A stretch of DNA of 32,202 nt, taken from assembly GCA_020629385.1 (NCBI GenBank), contig JAHDDJ010000006.1:1-32202 (forward strand), written 5' to 3'. Positions 25,315 to 32,202 of this stretch are shown here, in pieces. The stretch's first letter is position 1. The number at the start of each line of letters is the position of its first letter. The stretch is from Erythrobacter sp. (GTDB lineage: Bacteria > Pseudomonadota > Alphaproteobacteria > Sphingomonadales > Sphingomonadaceae). The notes below the pieces were generated by a model. The model was given only the letters and a program-made list of their open reading frames with translations, did no database searches and was not told the origin of the DNA. The position numbers and the translations under genes are program-made.

Positions 25315-25350
25315 AAGATTTCACCAGATACCGCCGCCGCTTTGGCGCTT

Positions 25351-26382
25351 TTACCTGCGCGGTGCTGCAGCCCGGGCAATTTCGGCGAGGCCTTGAGACA
25401 GTAGCAATTCACCGGACTGGCTGTTCGCCAGCAAAGCGCGATGCAGCTCGACCAGCTTGGTCATCAACCGGTCCAGCTTCTTGCCTCGCCACCGCCGAAG
25501 CTGCACCGAAAGATCGCGTTCGTCCTTCCAGAAGATACGGCGGGCACGCTTCTCGGCCTGGATGACGCCGCCAATATCACCGCGAGGACCGATTTTGGCC
25601 GACAATTGCGCGAGCTGCGCAACCCGGCGTTCAAATGCGAGCAGCAAACCCACAGGATTGAGCGACAACTCATGTATCCGATGCAGTTCCGCGGGCAGTT
25701 TCTTGACCTCGCCAGCCAACACCGCGTTCACGACGGGCATGAACCCGTCATCTTCGGTCTTGGCGCCGATTTCTTCGAGCATAGCAGGATCGACACTGCG
25801 CGGGGATTGCGGGCTGGCGTCGAGATAGAGTGCGAGCTTCTCGACCTCGGACTGGGCCAGTCTGACATCGAGGCCCGCTGCCCGTGCAATCCGTTCCGCC
25901 AGATCTCCGTTCAGTTGCAGCCCGGCGGAATCGGCCATGGTGCGAACCGACGAAGTGACCGAGCGCAAGTCCGGCGGCCAGAACATGGCAACCAACGCGT
26001 CATCACGCTTTTCCAGCAGCTTGGCGGTGCGCGACTTGTCCGTAGCTGATGTAGCCACAACCAACACAGGGCACGCATCGCCCGTTCCATCGAGCAAATT
26101 CTGTAGCGCCGCCATCGCTTCATCGCCGCTGGCACGAACCATAATGTGGCGCGAGCTACCAAATAGTGATCCGGACCGCGCCTCGTCACCAAGAAGCACA
26201 GGGTCTTTGCGCAAGGCAGCTCCTGCCAGTTCGATCCGTTCGCCAGGATCATCGAGCAGCGAGACCACTTTCGTTGCTGCTGCCGAAGCACCCGCTTCAT
26301 CCGGTCCGCAGAAGAAAAATACGCTGCATTCCTTTGCAGCCCGCTGGGCGATGGTGCCGAAATCTTTCTGGGTGGCCTTCAC
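25351..26382 (-). CDS. holA: DNA polymerase III delta subunit
   Basis: A protein of 343 residues, the normal length of HolA. Delta opens the beta clamp within the clamp-loader complex. The N-terminal AAA+-like domain includes SVFFFCGPDEAGASAAATKVVSLL and FGSSRHIMVRASGDEAM, with the loop VLVVATSATDKSRTAKLLEKRDDALVAMFWPPD. The middle contains RIARAAGLDVRLAQSEVEKLALYL, and the C-terminal collar domain contains NPVGLLLAFERRVAQLAQL. The start is a GTG at 26382, ten bases after the lptE stop; no ATG fits the family N-terminus better. The lptE-holA order downstream of leuS is a widely conserved arrangement in proteobacteria. Confidence 0.93.
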   Translation of the reverse strand: MKATQKDFGTIAQRAAKECSVFFFCGPDEAGASAAATKVVSLLDDPGERIELAGAALRKDPVLLGDEARSGSLFGSSRHIMVRASGDEAMAALQNLLDGTGDACPVLVVATSATDKSRTAKLLEKRDDALVAMFWPPDLRSVTSSVRTMADSAGLQLNGDLAERIARAAGLDVRLAQSEVEKLALYLDASPQSPRSVDPAMLEEIGAKTEDDGFMPVVNAVLAGEVKKLPAELHRIHELSLNPVGLLLAFERRVAQLAQLSAKIGPRGDIGGVIQAEKRARRIFWKDERDLSVQLRRWRGKKLDRLMTKLVELHRALLANSQSGELLLSQGLAEIARAAAPRR

Positions 26383-26392
26383 GCCCGCACCG

Positions 26393-26881
26393 TCACTTCT
26401 CTTTGCGAAGGGTTAGCGCGACCTGCGTTACAATGCGGTCGGCAATGTCCCTGGAGAGATTTTCCAGCGCTGTTTGCTCAGCCGCGATCGTCGCATATTC
26501 GCTGGACACGACATCAATACCGGCATCGCTACCCGCCGTCGCATCCAGCAGGATATTGCCATCGGCAAGATCAACCAATTGGTAGCGCGCGCGTAAAATG
26601 CGACGTTCGCGGCCAATCGTATCATCTCCAAGAACACCCAAGCCTTCCAGCCGGTCATCCAGTCTGACATCCAGACGATAACGTGGTGTGGTGGTAGGTG
26701 CTGCGCTCAGGCGGTCGCGCAGGGCATTGCGCACCAGCCAACCGGCTTGCCCCTCGATTGGTGCTACTTCAATCGCACCCAGCCCTTGGGCAACAATCCC
26801 CTTGCCGCCGCCTGCATACATCGGCTGCAAGCCGCAAGCGGCGAGCATGACACTGGCAAGGAAGGCAAACAGAATACGCAT
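26393..26881 (-). CDS. lptE: LPS assembly lipoprotein LptE
   Basis: A protein of 162 residues. The signal peptide ends in the lipobox LAAC with the lipidated cysteine at residue 16, followed by GLQPMYAGG, a sequence strongly typical of LptE. LptE plugs the LptD outer-membrane barrel and helps insert lipopolysaccharide into the outer leaflet. The mature part alternates beta strands (RYRLDVRLDDRLEGLG, RRILRARYQLVDLADGNILLDATA) with a final helix (EQTALENLSRDIADRIVTQVALTL). Its ATG overlaps the leuS stop (TGATG at 26879-26883), so it is coupled to leuS. With lptC and lptA at the other end of the EPS locus, it completes a bracketing by Lpt genes. Confidence 0.93.
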   Translation of the reverse strand: MRILFAFLASVMLAACGLQPMYAGGGKGIVAQGLGAIEVAPIEGQAGWLVRNALRDRLSAAPTTTPRYRLDVRLDDRLEGLGVLGDDTIGRERRILRARYQLVDLADGNILLDATAGSDAGIDVVSSEYATIAAEQTALENLSRDIADRIVTQVALTLRKEK

Positions 26882-29421
26882 CAGGTTACGATATTCACCA
26901 ATCTGTCCGGAACGACAATCACTTTGCGGACTTCGGCCCCGTCGAGCGAGCGCTGAACCTTTTCGCTGGCTAGCGCGAGCGCTTCCATTTCGTCCTTCGG
27001 CAGACCTTTCGCGACGGTAATTGTATCGCGCAGTTTGCCCTTGTGCTGGATCGCAATGGTGACTTCATCATCAACCAGCAAAGCTTCATCGACTTCGGGC
27101 CATGCGGCCTCGGCAATCAAGCCGCCTTCGCCGAGCGCTTCCCAAGCCTCTTCGGCCAGATGCGGCATCATGGGCGAGGCCATTTTCAGGATCGCCTGAA
27201 TCGCTTCGTTGCGATGCGCCGAAGGCTGCGCTTTCTCTGCTGCACCGGTCAATTCATAAAGCCGTGCCACCGCCTTATTGAACGACAATGCCTCGATATC
27301 AGCGGCAACGGCCGCTATGGTCTGGTGGGTCTTGCGCGCCAGAGCTTTGTCTTCACCCGCCGCTGCAGAATCAAACTGGCCGAACAGGCGCCAGAGCCGG
27401 TGCACGAACCGTGCGCAACCCTCAATCCCTGCCTCCGACCAGGGCAGGTCGCGCTCCGGAGGGCTGTCGGACAGCATAAACCAGCGCACTGCGTCAGCAC
27501 CATATGTTGCGATGATTTCGTCAGGGTCGACAACGTTTTTCTTCGACTTCGACATTTTGATGACACGGCCAATATCAACCGGTTTACCGTCATCTTTCAA
27601 CGTAGCCGACTCTCCGCCTCGCTCGATTTCACCGGGCGTGAAATACACCTCGCGTCCATCCACTTTGCGAGAATACGTCTCATGCGTGACCATCCCCTGC
27701 GTAAACAGGCTGGCGAATGGCTCGCCGAAATCAAGATGGCCCATATGCTGCAAGGCACGCGTCCAGAAACGCGCATAAAGCAGATGCAGGATCGCATGTT
27801 CGATCCCGCCAATATACTGCTCAACCGGTAGCCACTTCGCGACTTCCGCCGGATCGAAAGGCTTATCCGCAGGCTGGCTGGCGAAGCGCAGGAAATACCA
27901 CGAGCTGTTGGTGAAGGTGTCGAGCGTATCGGTTTCCCGCTGCGCCTTGCCGCCGCATTTCGGGCAATCGACATGTTTCCATGTCGGATGGCGTACGAGC
28001 GGATTGCCGGGAGTGCCGAAATCGACATCTTCCGGTAACTCGACCGGCAACTGCTCTTTGGGAACAGGTACCACACCGCAGGCGTCGCAATGGATGAACG
28101 GGATCGGCGTGCCCCAATAGCGCTGGCGTGATACGCCCCAGTCGCGCAGCCGCCAGACGGTCTGACCCTCGCCCCATTTCTCGTCCTCGGCGCGTTTGAT
28201 GATCGCGGCCTTGGCATCCTCAACGCTCATGCCGTTGAGGAAGGCGGAATTGACCAGCACGCCATCCCCGGCCTCCGCTTCGGTAAGCGGCGCATCGGCG
28301 GACGTATCTGCATTTGCAACCACCCGCAGGATCGGAAGGCCGTATTTGGTCGAGAATTCGAAATCACGCTGGTCATGGCCGGGCACGCCCATAACTGCGC
28401 CGGTGCCGTAATCCATCAACACGAAATTCGCGATATAGACCGGCAGATCACCCCCTGTGATCGGATGCACCGCTTTCAGGCCGGTATCGAAACCGAGCTT
28501 TTCCGCTGTTTCCAGCTCGGCAGCGGTCGTGCCGCCAGCCTTGCATTTTTCGATAAAGGCCTGCGCATCTGCGTTGTCCTGCGCCACGCCTTGCGCAACC
28601 GGATGATCGGCGGCCACAGCGACGAAGCTGGCGCCGAAGATGGTATCGGGGCGCGTCGAATAAACCGCAATCTCCTGCCCGTCGGATAGAGCAAATTTGA
28701 ATTGCAGGCCCTGCGACTTGCCTATCCAGTTTTCCTGCATCAAGCGGACCTTGTCGGGCCAGTCTTTCAGCTCTTCCAGACCGTCCAGAAGATCTTCGGC
28801 AAAATCGGTGATCTTGAGAAACCACTGGTTGAGCTTGCGCTTCTCGACCTCGGCGCCGCTGCGCCAGCCTTTACCATCAATGACCTGCTCATTCGCAAGC
28901 ACGGTATTGTCGACCGGGTCCCAATTGACCGTGCTTTCCTTGCGGTAGACAAGCCCGGCATTGAACATATCAATAAACAGCGCTTGTTCGTGCCCGTAAT
29001 ATTCCGGGTCGCAGGTCGCAAATTCGCGGTTCCAGTCGAGCGCAAAGCCGATGCGTTTCAGCTGCGCTTTCATGTTCGCGATATTGTCGCGCGTCCAGCC
29101 GCCGGGATGTACGCCCTTTTCCATCGCGGCATTTTCCGCAGGCATGCCGAATGCATCCCACCCCATCGGATGGAGCACTTCATGGCCGCGCATTGTCTTG
29201 TAGCGCGCCAGCACATCGCCCATCGTGTAATTGCGGACATGCCCGATATGGATACGTCCGCTGGGATAGGGGAACATCTCCAGCACGTAACTTTTGGGTT
29301 TGTCGCTATCGCTGTCGGCCTCGAAACAACGCGCTTCGTCCCACGCCTTTTGCCAGCGTGTATCCGCCTGCGCCGGATCGAACTTCTGTCCGAACCGTGC
29401 ATCACCGCGAGTATCAGTCAT
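26881..29421 (-). CDS. leuS: Leucyl-tRNA synthetase
   Basis: A protein of 846 residues, full length for the bacterial enzyme. It charges tRNA-Leu with leucine. The class I motifs are both present: HIGH at residues 58-61 in [21 protein letters not shown] and KMSKS at 622-626. The CP1 editing domain is recognisable ([22 protein letters not shown]), and a zinc-type site is seen in [13 protein letters not shown] with [17 protein letters not shown]. The ATG at 29421 fits the family N-terminus. The gene lies 30 bases after the DUF3576 stop and overlaps lptE by one base, so the four genes from DUF3576 to holA probably form one operon. Confidence 0.98.
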   Translation of the reverse strand: MTDTRGDARFGQKFDPAQADTRWQKAWDEARCFEADSDSDKPKSYVLEMFPYPSGRIHIGHVRNYTMGDVLARYKTMRGHEVLHPMGWDAFGMPAENAAMEKGVHPGGWTRDNIANMKAQLKRIGFALDWNREFATCDPEYYGHEQALFIDMFNAGLVYRKESTVNWDPVDNTVLANEQVIDGKGWRSGAEVEKRKLNQWFLKITDFAEDLLDGLEELKDWPDKVRLMQENWIGKSQGLQFKFALSDGQEIAVYSTRPDTIFGASFVAVAADHPVAQGVAQDNADAQAFIEKCKAGGTTAAELETAEKLGFDTGLKAVHPITGGDLPVYIANFVLMDYGTGAVMGVPGHDQRDFEFSTKYGLPILRVVANADTSADAPLTEAEAGDGVLVNSAFLNGMSVEDAKAAIIKRAEDEKWGEGQTVWRLRDWGVSRQRYWGTPIPFIHCDACGVVPVPKEQLPVELPEDVDFGTPGNPLVRHPTWKHVDCPKCGGKAQRETDTLDTFTNSSWYFLRFASQPADKPFDPAEVAKWLPVEQYIGGIEHAILHLLYARFWTRALQHMGHLDFGEPFASLFTQGMVTHETYSRKVDGREVYFTPGEIERGGESATLKDDGKPVDIGRVIKMSKSKKNVVDPDEIIATYGADAVRWFMLSDSPPERDLPWSEAGIEGCARFVHRLWRLFGQFDSAAAGEDKALARKTHQTIAAVAADIEALSFNKAVARLYELTGAAEKAQPSAHRNEAIQAILKMASPMMPHLAEEAWEALGEGGLIAEAAWPEVDEALLVDDEVTIAIQHKGKLRDTITVAKGLPKDEMEALALASEKVQRSLDGAEVRKVIVVPDRLVNIVT

Positions 29422-29451
29422 GAAAATCCTGTCTGGAGTAGGCGGAAAAAA

Positions 29452-29904
29452 TTAGCCGGAAACGGACTGGCGGCGAATCTCGCGAGCCTTGGTCAAGATG
29501 ATGTCTTCCAGCTTCTGGACGGTCGCGGCCTGGACCGGTGCATCGACCCATCCGCCTCCTTGGGCGACCTGACGGCTTGCCGCCACACGCAGGGCATCGG
29601 CGCGCAGATCCTGATCGAGAATGGTGACCGATACTTTGACCCGTTCATTGGGGTTGGTCGGGTTGGCGTACCAGTCCGTTACGATCACACCGCCGGCACT
29701 ATCCGTTTGCAACAAGGGCGCAAAGCTGACCGTATCGAGGGCGGCGCGCCAAAGGTAGGAATTCACACCGATGGTTGTGACCTGCGATGCGGCGAGATCG
29801 GCAGCCGGACGGTCTCCACCGCCACATGCAGCCAGACTGCCGAGTGCAGCGGCTGCCAGCAAGGTACGCGTTAGGCGGGTGGTCGGTGTGCGTGATGCGT
29901 TCAT
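29452..29904 (-). CDS. DUF3576 family lipoprotein
   Basis: A protein of 150 residues. The start at 29904 gives a basic N-terminus, a hydrophobic stretch (LLAAAALGSLAAC) and a lipobox with the lipidated cysteine at residue 27. The mature domain, with VNSYLWRAALDTVSFAPLLQTDSAGGVIVTDWYANPTNPNERVKVSVTIL, matches the DUF3576 family, which is widespread in alphaproteobacteria and frequently sits next to leuS. The function is not established; an envelope role alongside the lptE-containing operon is plausible from context. A longer upstream in-frame reading to 29985 would destroy the signal peptide position and is rejected. Confidence 0.88.
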   Translation of the reverse strand: MNASRTPTTRLTRTLLAAAALGSLAACGGGDRPAADLAASQVTTIGVNSYLWRAALDTVSFAPLLQTDSAGGVIVTDWYANPTNPNERVKVSVTILDQDLRADALRVAASRQVAQGGGWVDAPVQAATVQKLEDIILTKAREIRRQSVSG

Positions 29905-30283
29905 GATTGTTCCAGATCGTCCTAAAAAACTCGACGTTTCCGCCTCTATAGCCTGCCCTGCCGCCTCGGCAAGACATGCGTCCAATAAACAGGATGGAAA
30001 GGGAAGTCATCCGCCCGGCCCATCCGGGGCTAAATGCCGCACTTAAGCGTGAATGTTCGCTTAATGCAGATTGGTGCCGCACATGACGTTACGTCACCGC
30101 GCTTTTGTGGGACTCCTGCAACAGGTCACGAGCAATTCGGGCAATAGTCGGGAAATTCTGGCCAAGTCGCAGGGATGAATATAGACAAGCATATGAAAAA
30201 GCTGCGACTCGTTGTTAGGCAGCAGTCAGGAACGGTTCAGGCCGGGACTGGTTAAAAGGGAAAGAGGGTTTTCAGGCGGGAAA
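29905..30283. promoter_or_regulatory. Divergent intergenic region with two candidate operator repeats
   Basis: This 379-base stretch without a gene separates the leftward DUF3576-leuS-lptE-holA operon from a rightward exported protein, so it should hold promoters for both. Two symmetric elements are visible: TTAAGCG (30043-30049) and CGCTTAA (30058-30064) around an eight-base spacer, and TGACG (30084-30088) and CGTCA (30092-30096) around three bases. I could not assign -35/-10 hexamers with confidence. The segment before 30284 contains AGGCGGG, a possible ribosome binding site. No RNA gene was recognised. Confidence 0.45.
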
Positions 30284-31036
30284 ATGATGCAGCCGGAACG
30301 CAAATCAGAAATGGGCAAGATGGCCGTGGCATTCGCCGCGTTTGCCGGTATTGCCTTTGCTGTTCCAAGCGCTGTGTTCGCACTCGGTGGATCGGACTCG
30401 CCCATGGCGACGACGCGCGCCGATTTTGCGCCGTTTACCCCAGCCTCCGTCGATCCTGCATTGGCAAAACGCGTGGCGGAAACCATGCGCGCCAAAGGTC
30501 TTGACCTGCGCTTTACGCCAGCTGGTGCTGCAGTGGCCAAGGATACGACGGTCACAGTCGCTATCAGGGTCAATGACCGGACGATGCAGGCGATCCGCAC
30601 GGGCGCAGTCGGCACAATCACGCAGCCGCAATCTGCTCCTGGAAGTGTGGCAATTGCGCCTACCAAGTATAATCTTGGCATCGCTCGCGGATACCAGAGC
30701 TTTGCCAAAACGCCTGAGCTTCCTGCTGGTGTGAAGTCGGTTGAAATGCCCGATCTGGCGGAATTCAAACCATCGCAAGGCACTGCGCCTGACAAACCCA
30801 GCCGGTTCAAGACCCGTATGGCTCTGGAGCAGGACGACAAGATCGGCCGCGCACCTCAGACGCTTGAGGGGCTGGGCGAACAATCCTTCGACCTTGGCGG
30901 TGCATATCGTGTCACCAAGAATCTGGATGTAACCGCTGGCGTTCGCCTTTCCCAAGAACGCGACCGTCTCGATCCGCTGACTGACAATGTACAGGACAGT
31001 CAGGCCGTTTACGTTGGAACGCAATTCCGCTTCTGA
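30284..31036 (+). CDS. Exported protein with a beta-barrel-like C-terminus, function unknown
   Basis: A protein of 250 residues from the ATG at 30284 (30287 and 30311 are alternatives; AGGCGGG just upstream supports the first two). Residues about 10-33 form a signal peptide (MAVAFAAFAGIAFAVPSAVFA). The middle region (about 40-190) shows no domain I recognise and contains PELPAGVKSVEMPDLAEFKPS. The last 45 residues alternate polar and hydrophobic positions as transmembrane beta strands do (LGGAYRVTKNLDVTAGVRLS, then AVYVGTQFRF) and end in phenylalanine, the usual C-terminal signal recognised by the BAM complex. A small outer-membrane protein is therefore likely, perhaps with few strands or oligomeric. 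A strong terminator follows. Confidence 0.75.
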   Translation: MMQPERKSEMGKMAVAFAAFAGIAFAVPSAVFALGGSDSPMATTRADFAPFTPASVDPALAKRVAETMRAKGLDLRFTPAGAAVAKDTTVTVAIRVNDRTMQAIRTGAVGTITQPQSAPGSVAIAPTKYNLGIARGYQSFAKTPELPAGVKSVEMPDLAEFKPSQGTAPDKPSRFKTRMALEQDDKIGRAPQTLEGLGEQSFDLGGAYRVTKNLDVTAGVRLSQERDRLDPLTDNVQDSQAVYVGTQFRF

Positions 31037-31092
31037 CCGATTGAGGACTTATTGCTCCAGCAAAGGTTGCTCTAGTAAATAGGTATGAATGC

Positions 31093-31116
31093 ACCCCGCT
31101 TCGGCGGGGTTTTTCT
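31093..31116 (+). terminator. Intrinsic terminator
   Basis: A perfect stem of ACCCCGC and GCGGGGT around a TTCG tetraloop (31093-31110) runs directly into TTTTTCTTTTC. This is a textbook Rho-independent terminator, placed 57 bases after the stop of the exported protein gene and upstream of phaB, so the two genes are separate transcription units. Confidence 0.93.
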
Positions 31117-31131
31117 TTTCCCGCATCCCTC

Positions 31132-31148
31132 CATGCCGTAAGGGCATG
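31132..31148. promoter_or_regulatory. Inverted repeat upstream of phaB
   Basis: CATGCC (31132-31137) and GGCATG (31143-31148) are perfectly complementary around a five-base GTAAG spacer, about 45 bases before the phaB start. It follows the terminator and is not followed by a T-run, so it may be an operator in the phaB promoter region. The evidence is symmetry and position only. Confidence 0.3.
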
Positions 31149-31192
31149 TGCAGACTCACTAGGTTGGAAACAGCCAGATTAGGGGAAGCACT

Positions 31193-31915
31193 ATGTCCAG
31201 AGTAGCAATCGTAACCGGCGGAACACGCGGCATTGGCGAGGCGATCTGCATGCGTCTCAAGAAACAGGGCCATACAGTCATCGCCAATTATGGCGGTAAC
31301 GAGCAGGCTGCTGCCGAATTTACCGCTGCAACGGGCATCCCTTCCTACAAATGGGATGTGGGCGACCATGAAGCCTGTCTCGAAGGCTGTGCCAAAGTGG
31401 CCGCCGATCATGGTCCGGTCGACATTGTCATCAACAATGCCGGTATCACGCGTGACGGCACTCTGCACAAGATGAGCTATGAGGATTGGCACGATGTCAT
31501 GCGGGTCAATCTTGGCGGCTGCTTCAACATGGCCAAAGCAACTTTCCCGGGCATGCGCGAGCGCAAATGGGGCCGGATCGTCAATATCGGCTCGATCAAC
31601 GGGCAGGCGGGTCAATATGGCCAGGTCAATTATGCCGCAGCGAAGTCAGGGATTCACGGCTTTACCAAGGCCCTCGCTCAGGAAGGCGCGAAATTCGGCG
31701 TTACAGTGAACGCAATTGCGCCGGGCTATGTCGACACCGATATGGTTGCTGCCGTTCCGGAACCGGTTCTGGAGAAGATTGTTGCCAAGATCCCGGTCGG
31801 GCGTCTCGGAAATGCCGAAGAAATCGCCCGCGGCGTGGCGTTCCTGACTAGCGACAATGGCGGCTTCGTCACCGGCTCGACGATGAGCATCAATGGTGGC
31901 CAGCATATGTATTGA
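31193..31915 (+). CDS. phaB: Acetoacetyl-CoA reductase (NADPH, PhaB-type)
   Basis: A protein of 240 residues, the usual PhaB length. It reduces acetoacetyl-CoA to (R)-3-hydroxybutyryl-CoA for polyhydroxyalkanoate synthesis. This short-chain dehydrogenase has the cofactor motif GGTRGIGE (residues 9-16), NNAGITRD (81-88), catalytic Ser134 in NIGSINGQAGQYGQVNYAAAK, Tyr147 and Lys151. The INGQ(A/K)GQ(Y/F)GQ(V/T)NY stretch and the ending STMSINGGQHMY are specific to PhaB rather than FabG. AGGGGA a few bases upstream supports the ATG at 31193. phaA and phaC are not in the window. Confidence 0.95.
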   Translation: MSRVAIVTGGTRGIGEAICMRLKKQGHTVIANYGGNEQAAAEFTAATGIPSYKWDVGDHEACLEGCAKVAADHGPVDIVINNAGITRDGTLHKMSYEDWHDVMRVNLGGCFNMAKATFPGMRERKWGRIVNIGSINGQAGQYGQVNYAAAKSGIHGFTKALAQEGAKFGVTVNAIAPGYVDTDMVAAVPEPVLEKIVAKIPVGRLGNAEEIARGVAFLTSDNGGFVTGSTMSINGGQHMY

Positions 31916-31956
31916 TGTAGAGAGACTGGAAAGAATTGTATCTGCGTTCCGGACTT

Positions 31957-32202
31957 ATGGCCTATGAACCACGCATGACGTCGCCATACCATCCGCCGGT
32001 CAAACGCTCGGTCCAGATCGCAGGGCACAAGACCTCGATCAGCCTCGAGCCGTTGTTCTGGGATATGCTGAAAGACGCAGCGGAAGCAGAAGGCGTACCC
32101 ATCAATGCGCTGGTGGCGCGGATTGATGCGGAGCGGATCAAGTCCGAAACCCCACCCGGCCTCGCCAGCGCGATACGAGTATGGCTGGTCAGCAGACGTG
32201 CT
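31957..32202 (+). CDS. Ribbon-helix-helix domain protein (partial, runs off the window)
   Basis: An open frame of 82 codons with no stop before the window end. It starts MAYEPRMTSPYHPPVKRSVQ, followed by IAGHKTSISLEPLFWDMLKDAAEAEGVPINALVARIDAER. The short strand (GHKTSISLEP) and two helices match the ribbon-helix-helix family PF13467, common in alphaproteobacteria as a predicted DNA-binding regulator. An in-frame TTG at 31936 with GGAAAG upstream is an alternative start that would add seven residues. It follows phaB by 41 bases on the same strand, so co-transcription is possible. Its target is unknown. Confidence 0.85.
   Translation, partial: MAYEPRMTSPYHPPVKRSVQIAGHKTSISLEPLFWDMLKDAAEAEGVPINALVARIDAERIKSETPPGLASAIRVWLVSRRA

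Noticed and set aside
25222-25350. Terminator after holA
   Set aside because: The only clear symmetry (25298-25314) is short and lacks a T-run on the leftward strand, so read-through into the glycosylphosphotransferase gene cannot be excluded.
28702-29874. Open frame of 390 codons on the + strand
   Set aside because: It lies antisense to leuS and the DUF3576 gene, both firmly identified; no recognisable protein features.

Overview
The window looks like chromosomal DNA of an alphaproteobacterium, most likely from the Sphingomonadales (Erythrobacteraceae-like). This rests on protein style, moderately high GC, dense ATGA/GTGA/TGATG gene overlaps and family content; it is an inference, since no rRNA or other marker is present. 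Almost the whole window is coding. I saw no tRNA, rRNA, CRISPR array, transposase or integrase.

Layout. Positions 1-1983 hold housekeeping genes: a fragment of a leftward gene, an RNase D-type exonuclease, then lptC and lptA for LPS export. Positions 1997-25221 are a Wzx/Wzy-type capsule or exopolysaccharide (EPS) locus in two converging arms. The rightward arm (1997-13518) has a nucleotidyltransferase-fold protein, gmd, an FkbM methyltransferase, a Wzx-like flippase, fcl, a Wzy/ligase-like protein, the Wza lipoprotein, the Wzc tyrosine kinase/co-polymerase, an exported unknown and a WcaF-like acyltransferase. The leftward arm (25221-13515) has the initiating polyprenyl glycosylphosphotransferase, a WcaI-like glycosyltransferase, a second Wzy/ligase-like protein, a GT4, a two-gene phage-type spike cassette, a WaaE-like GT2, a cytoplasmic beta-propeller, a GT2 and a GT4. 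The arms meet at one shared CTAG stop palindrome. Positions 25351-29904 are a leftward housekeeping operon (DUF3576 lipoprotein, leuS, lptE, holA). Positions 30284-32202 hold an exported protein with a beta-barrel-like C-terminus, phaB, and the start of a ribbon-helix-helix protein.

How it works together. Gmd and Fcl make GDP-L-fucose. The glycosylphosphotransferase loads the first sugar on undecaprenyl phosphate, five glycosyltransferases extend the repeat, and methyl and acyl groups may be added. The flippase and a Wzy polymerise it, and Wzc/Wza export it. GDP-mannose supply genes, a Wzb phosphatase and lptB are not in the window.

The most unusual feature is the cassette at 17816-19632. 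It encodes a 116-residue protein resembling the alphaproteobacterial gene-transfer-agent/phage head-spike base family (RCAP_rcc01079-like), followed by an SGNH/GDSL hydrolase with an intact catalytic set. No other phage or GTA genes are nearby. Its leader contains three evenly spaced perfect hairpins, the last burying the ribosome binding site, and it ends in a terminator-like hairpin. A capsule-binding or capsule-modifying spike module carried inside the capsule locus would be a notable arrangement.
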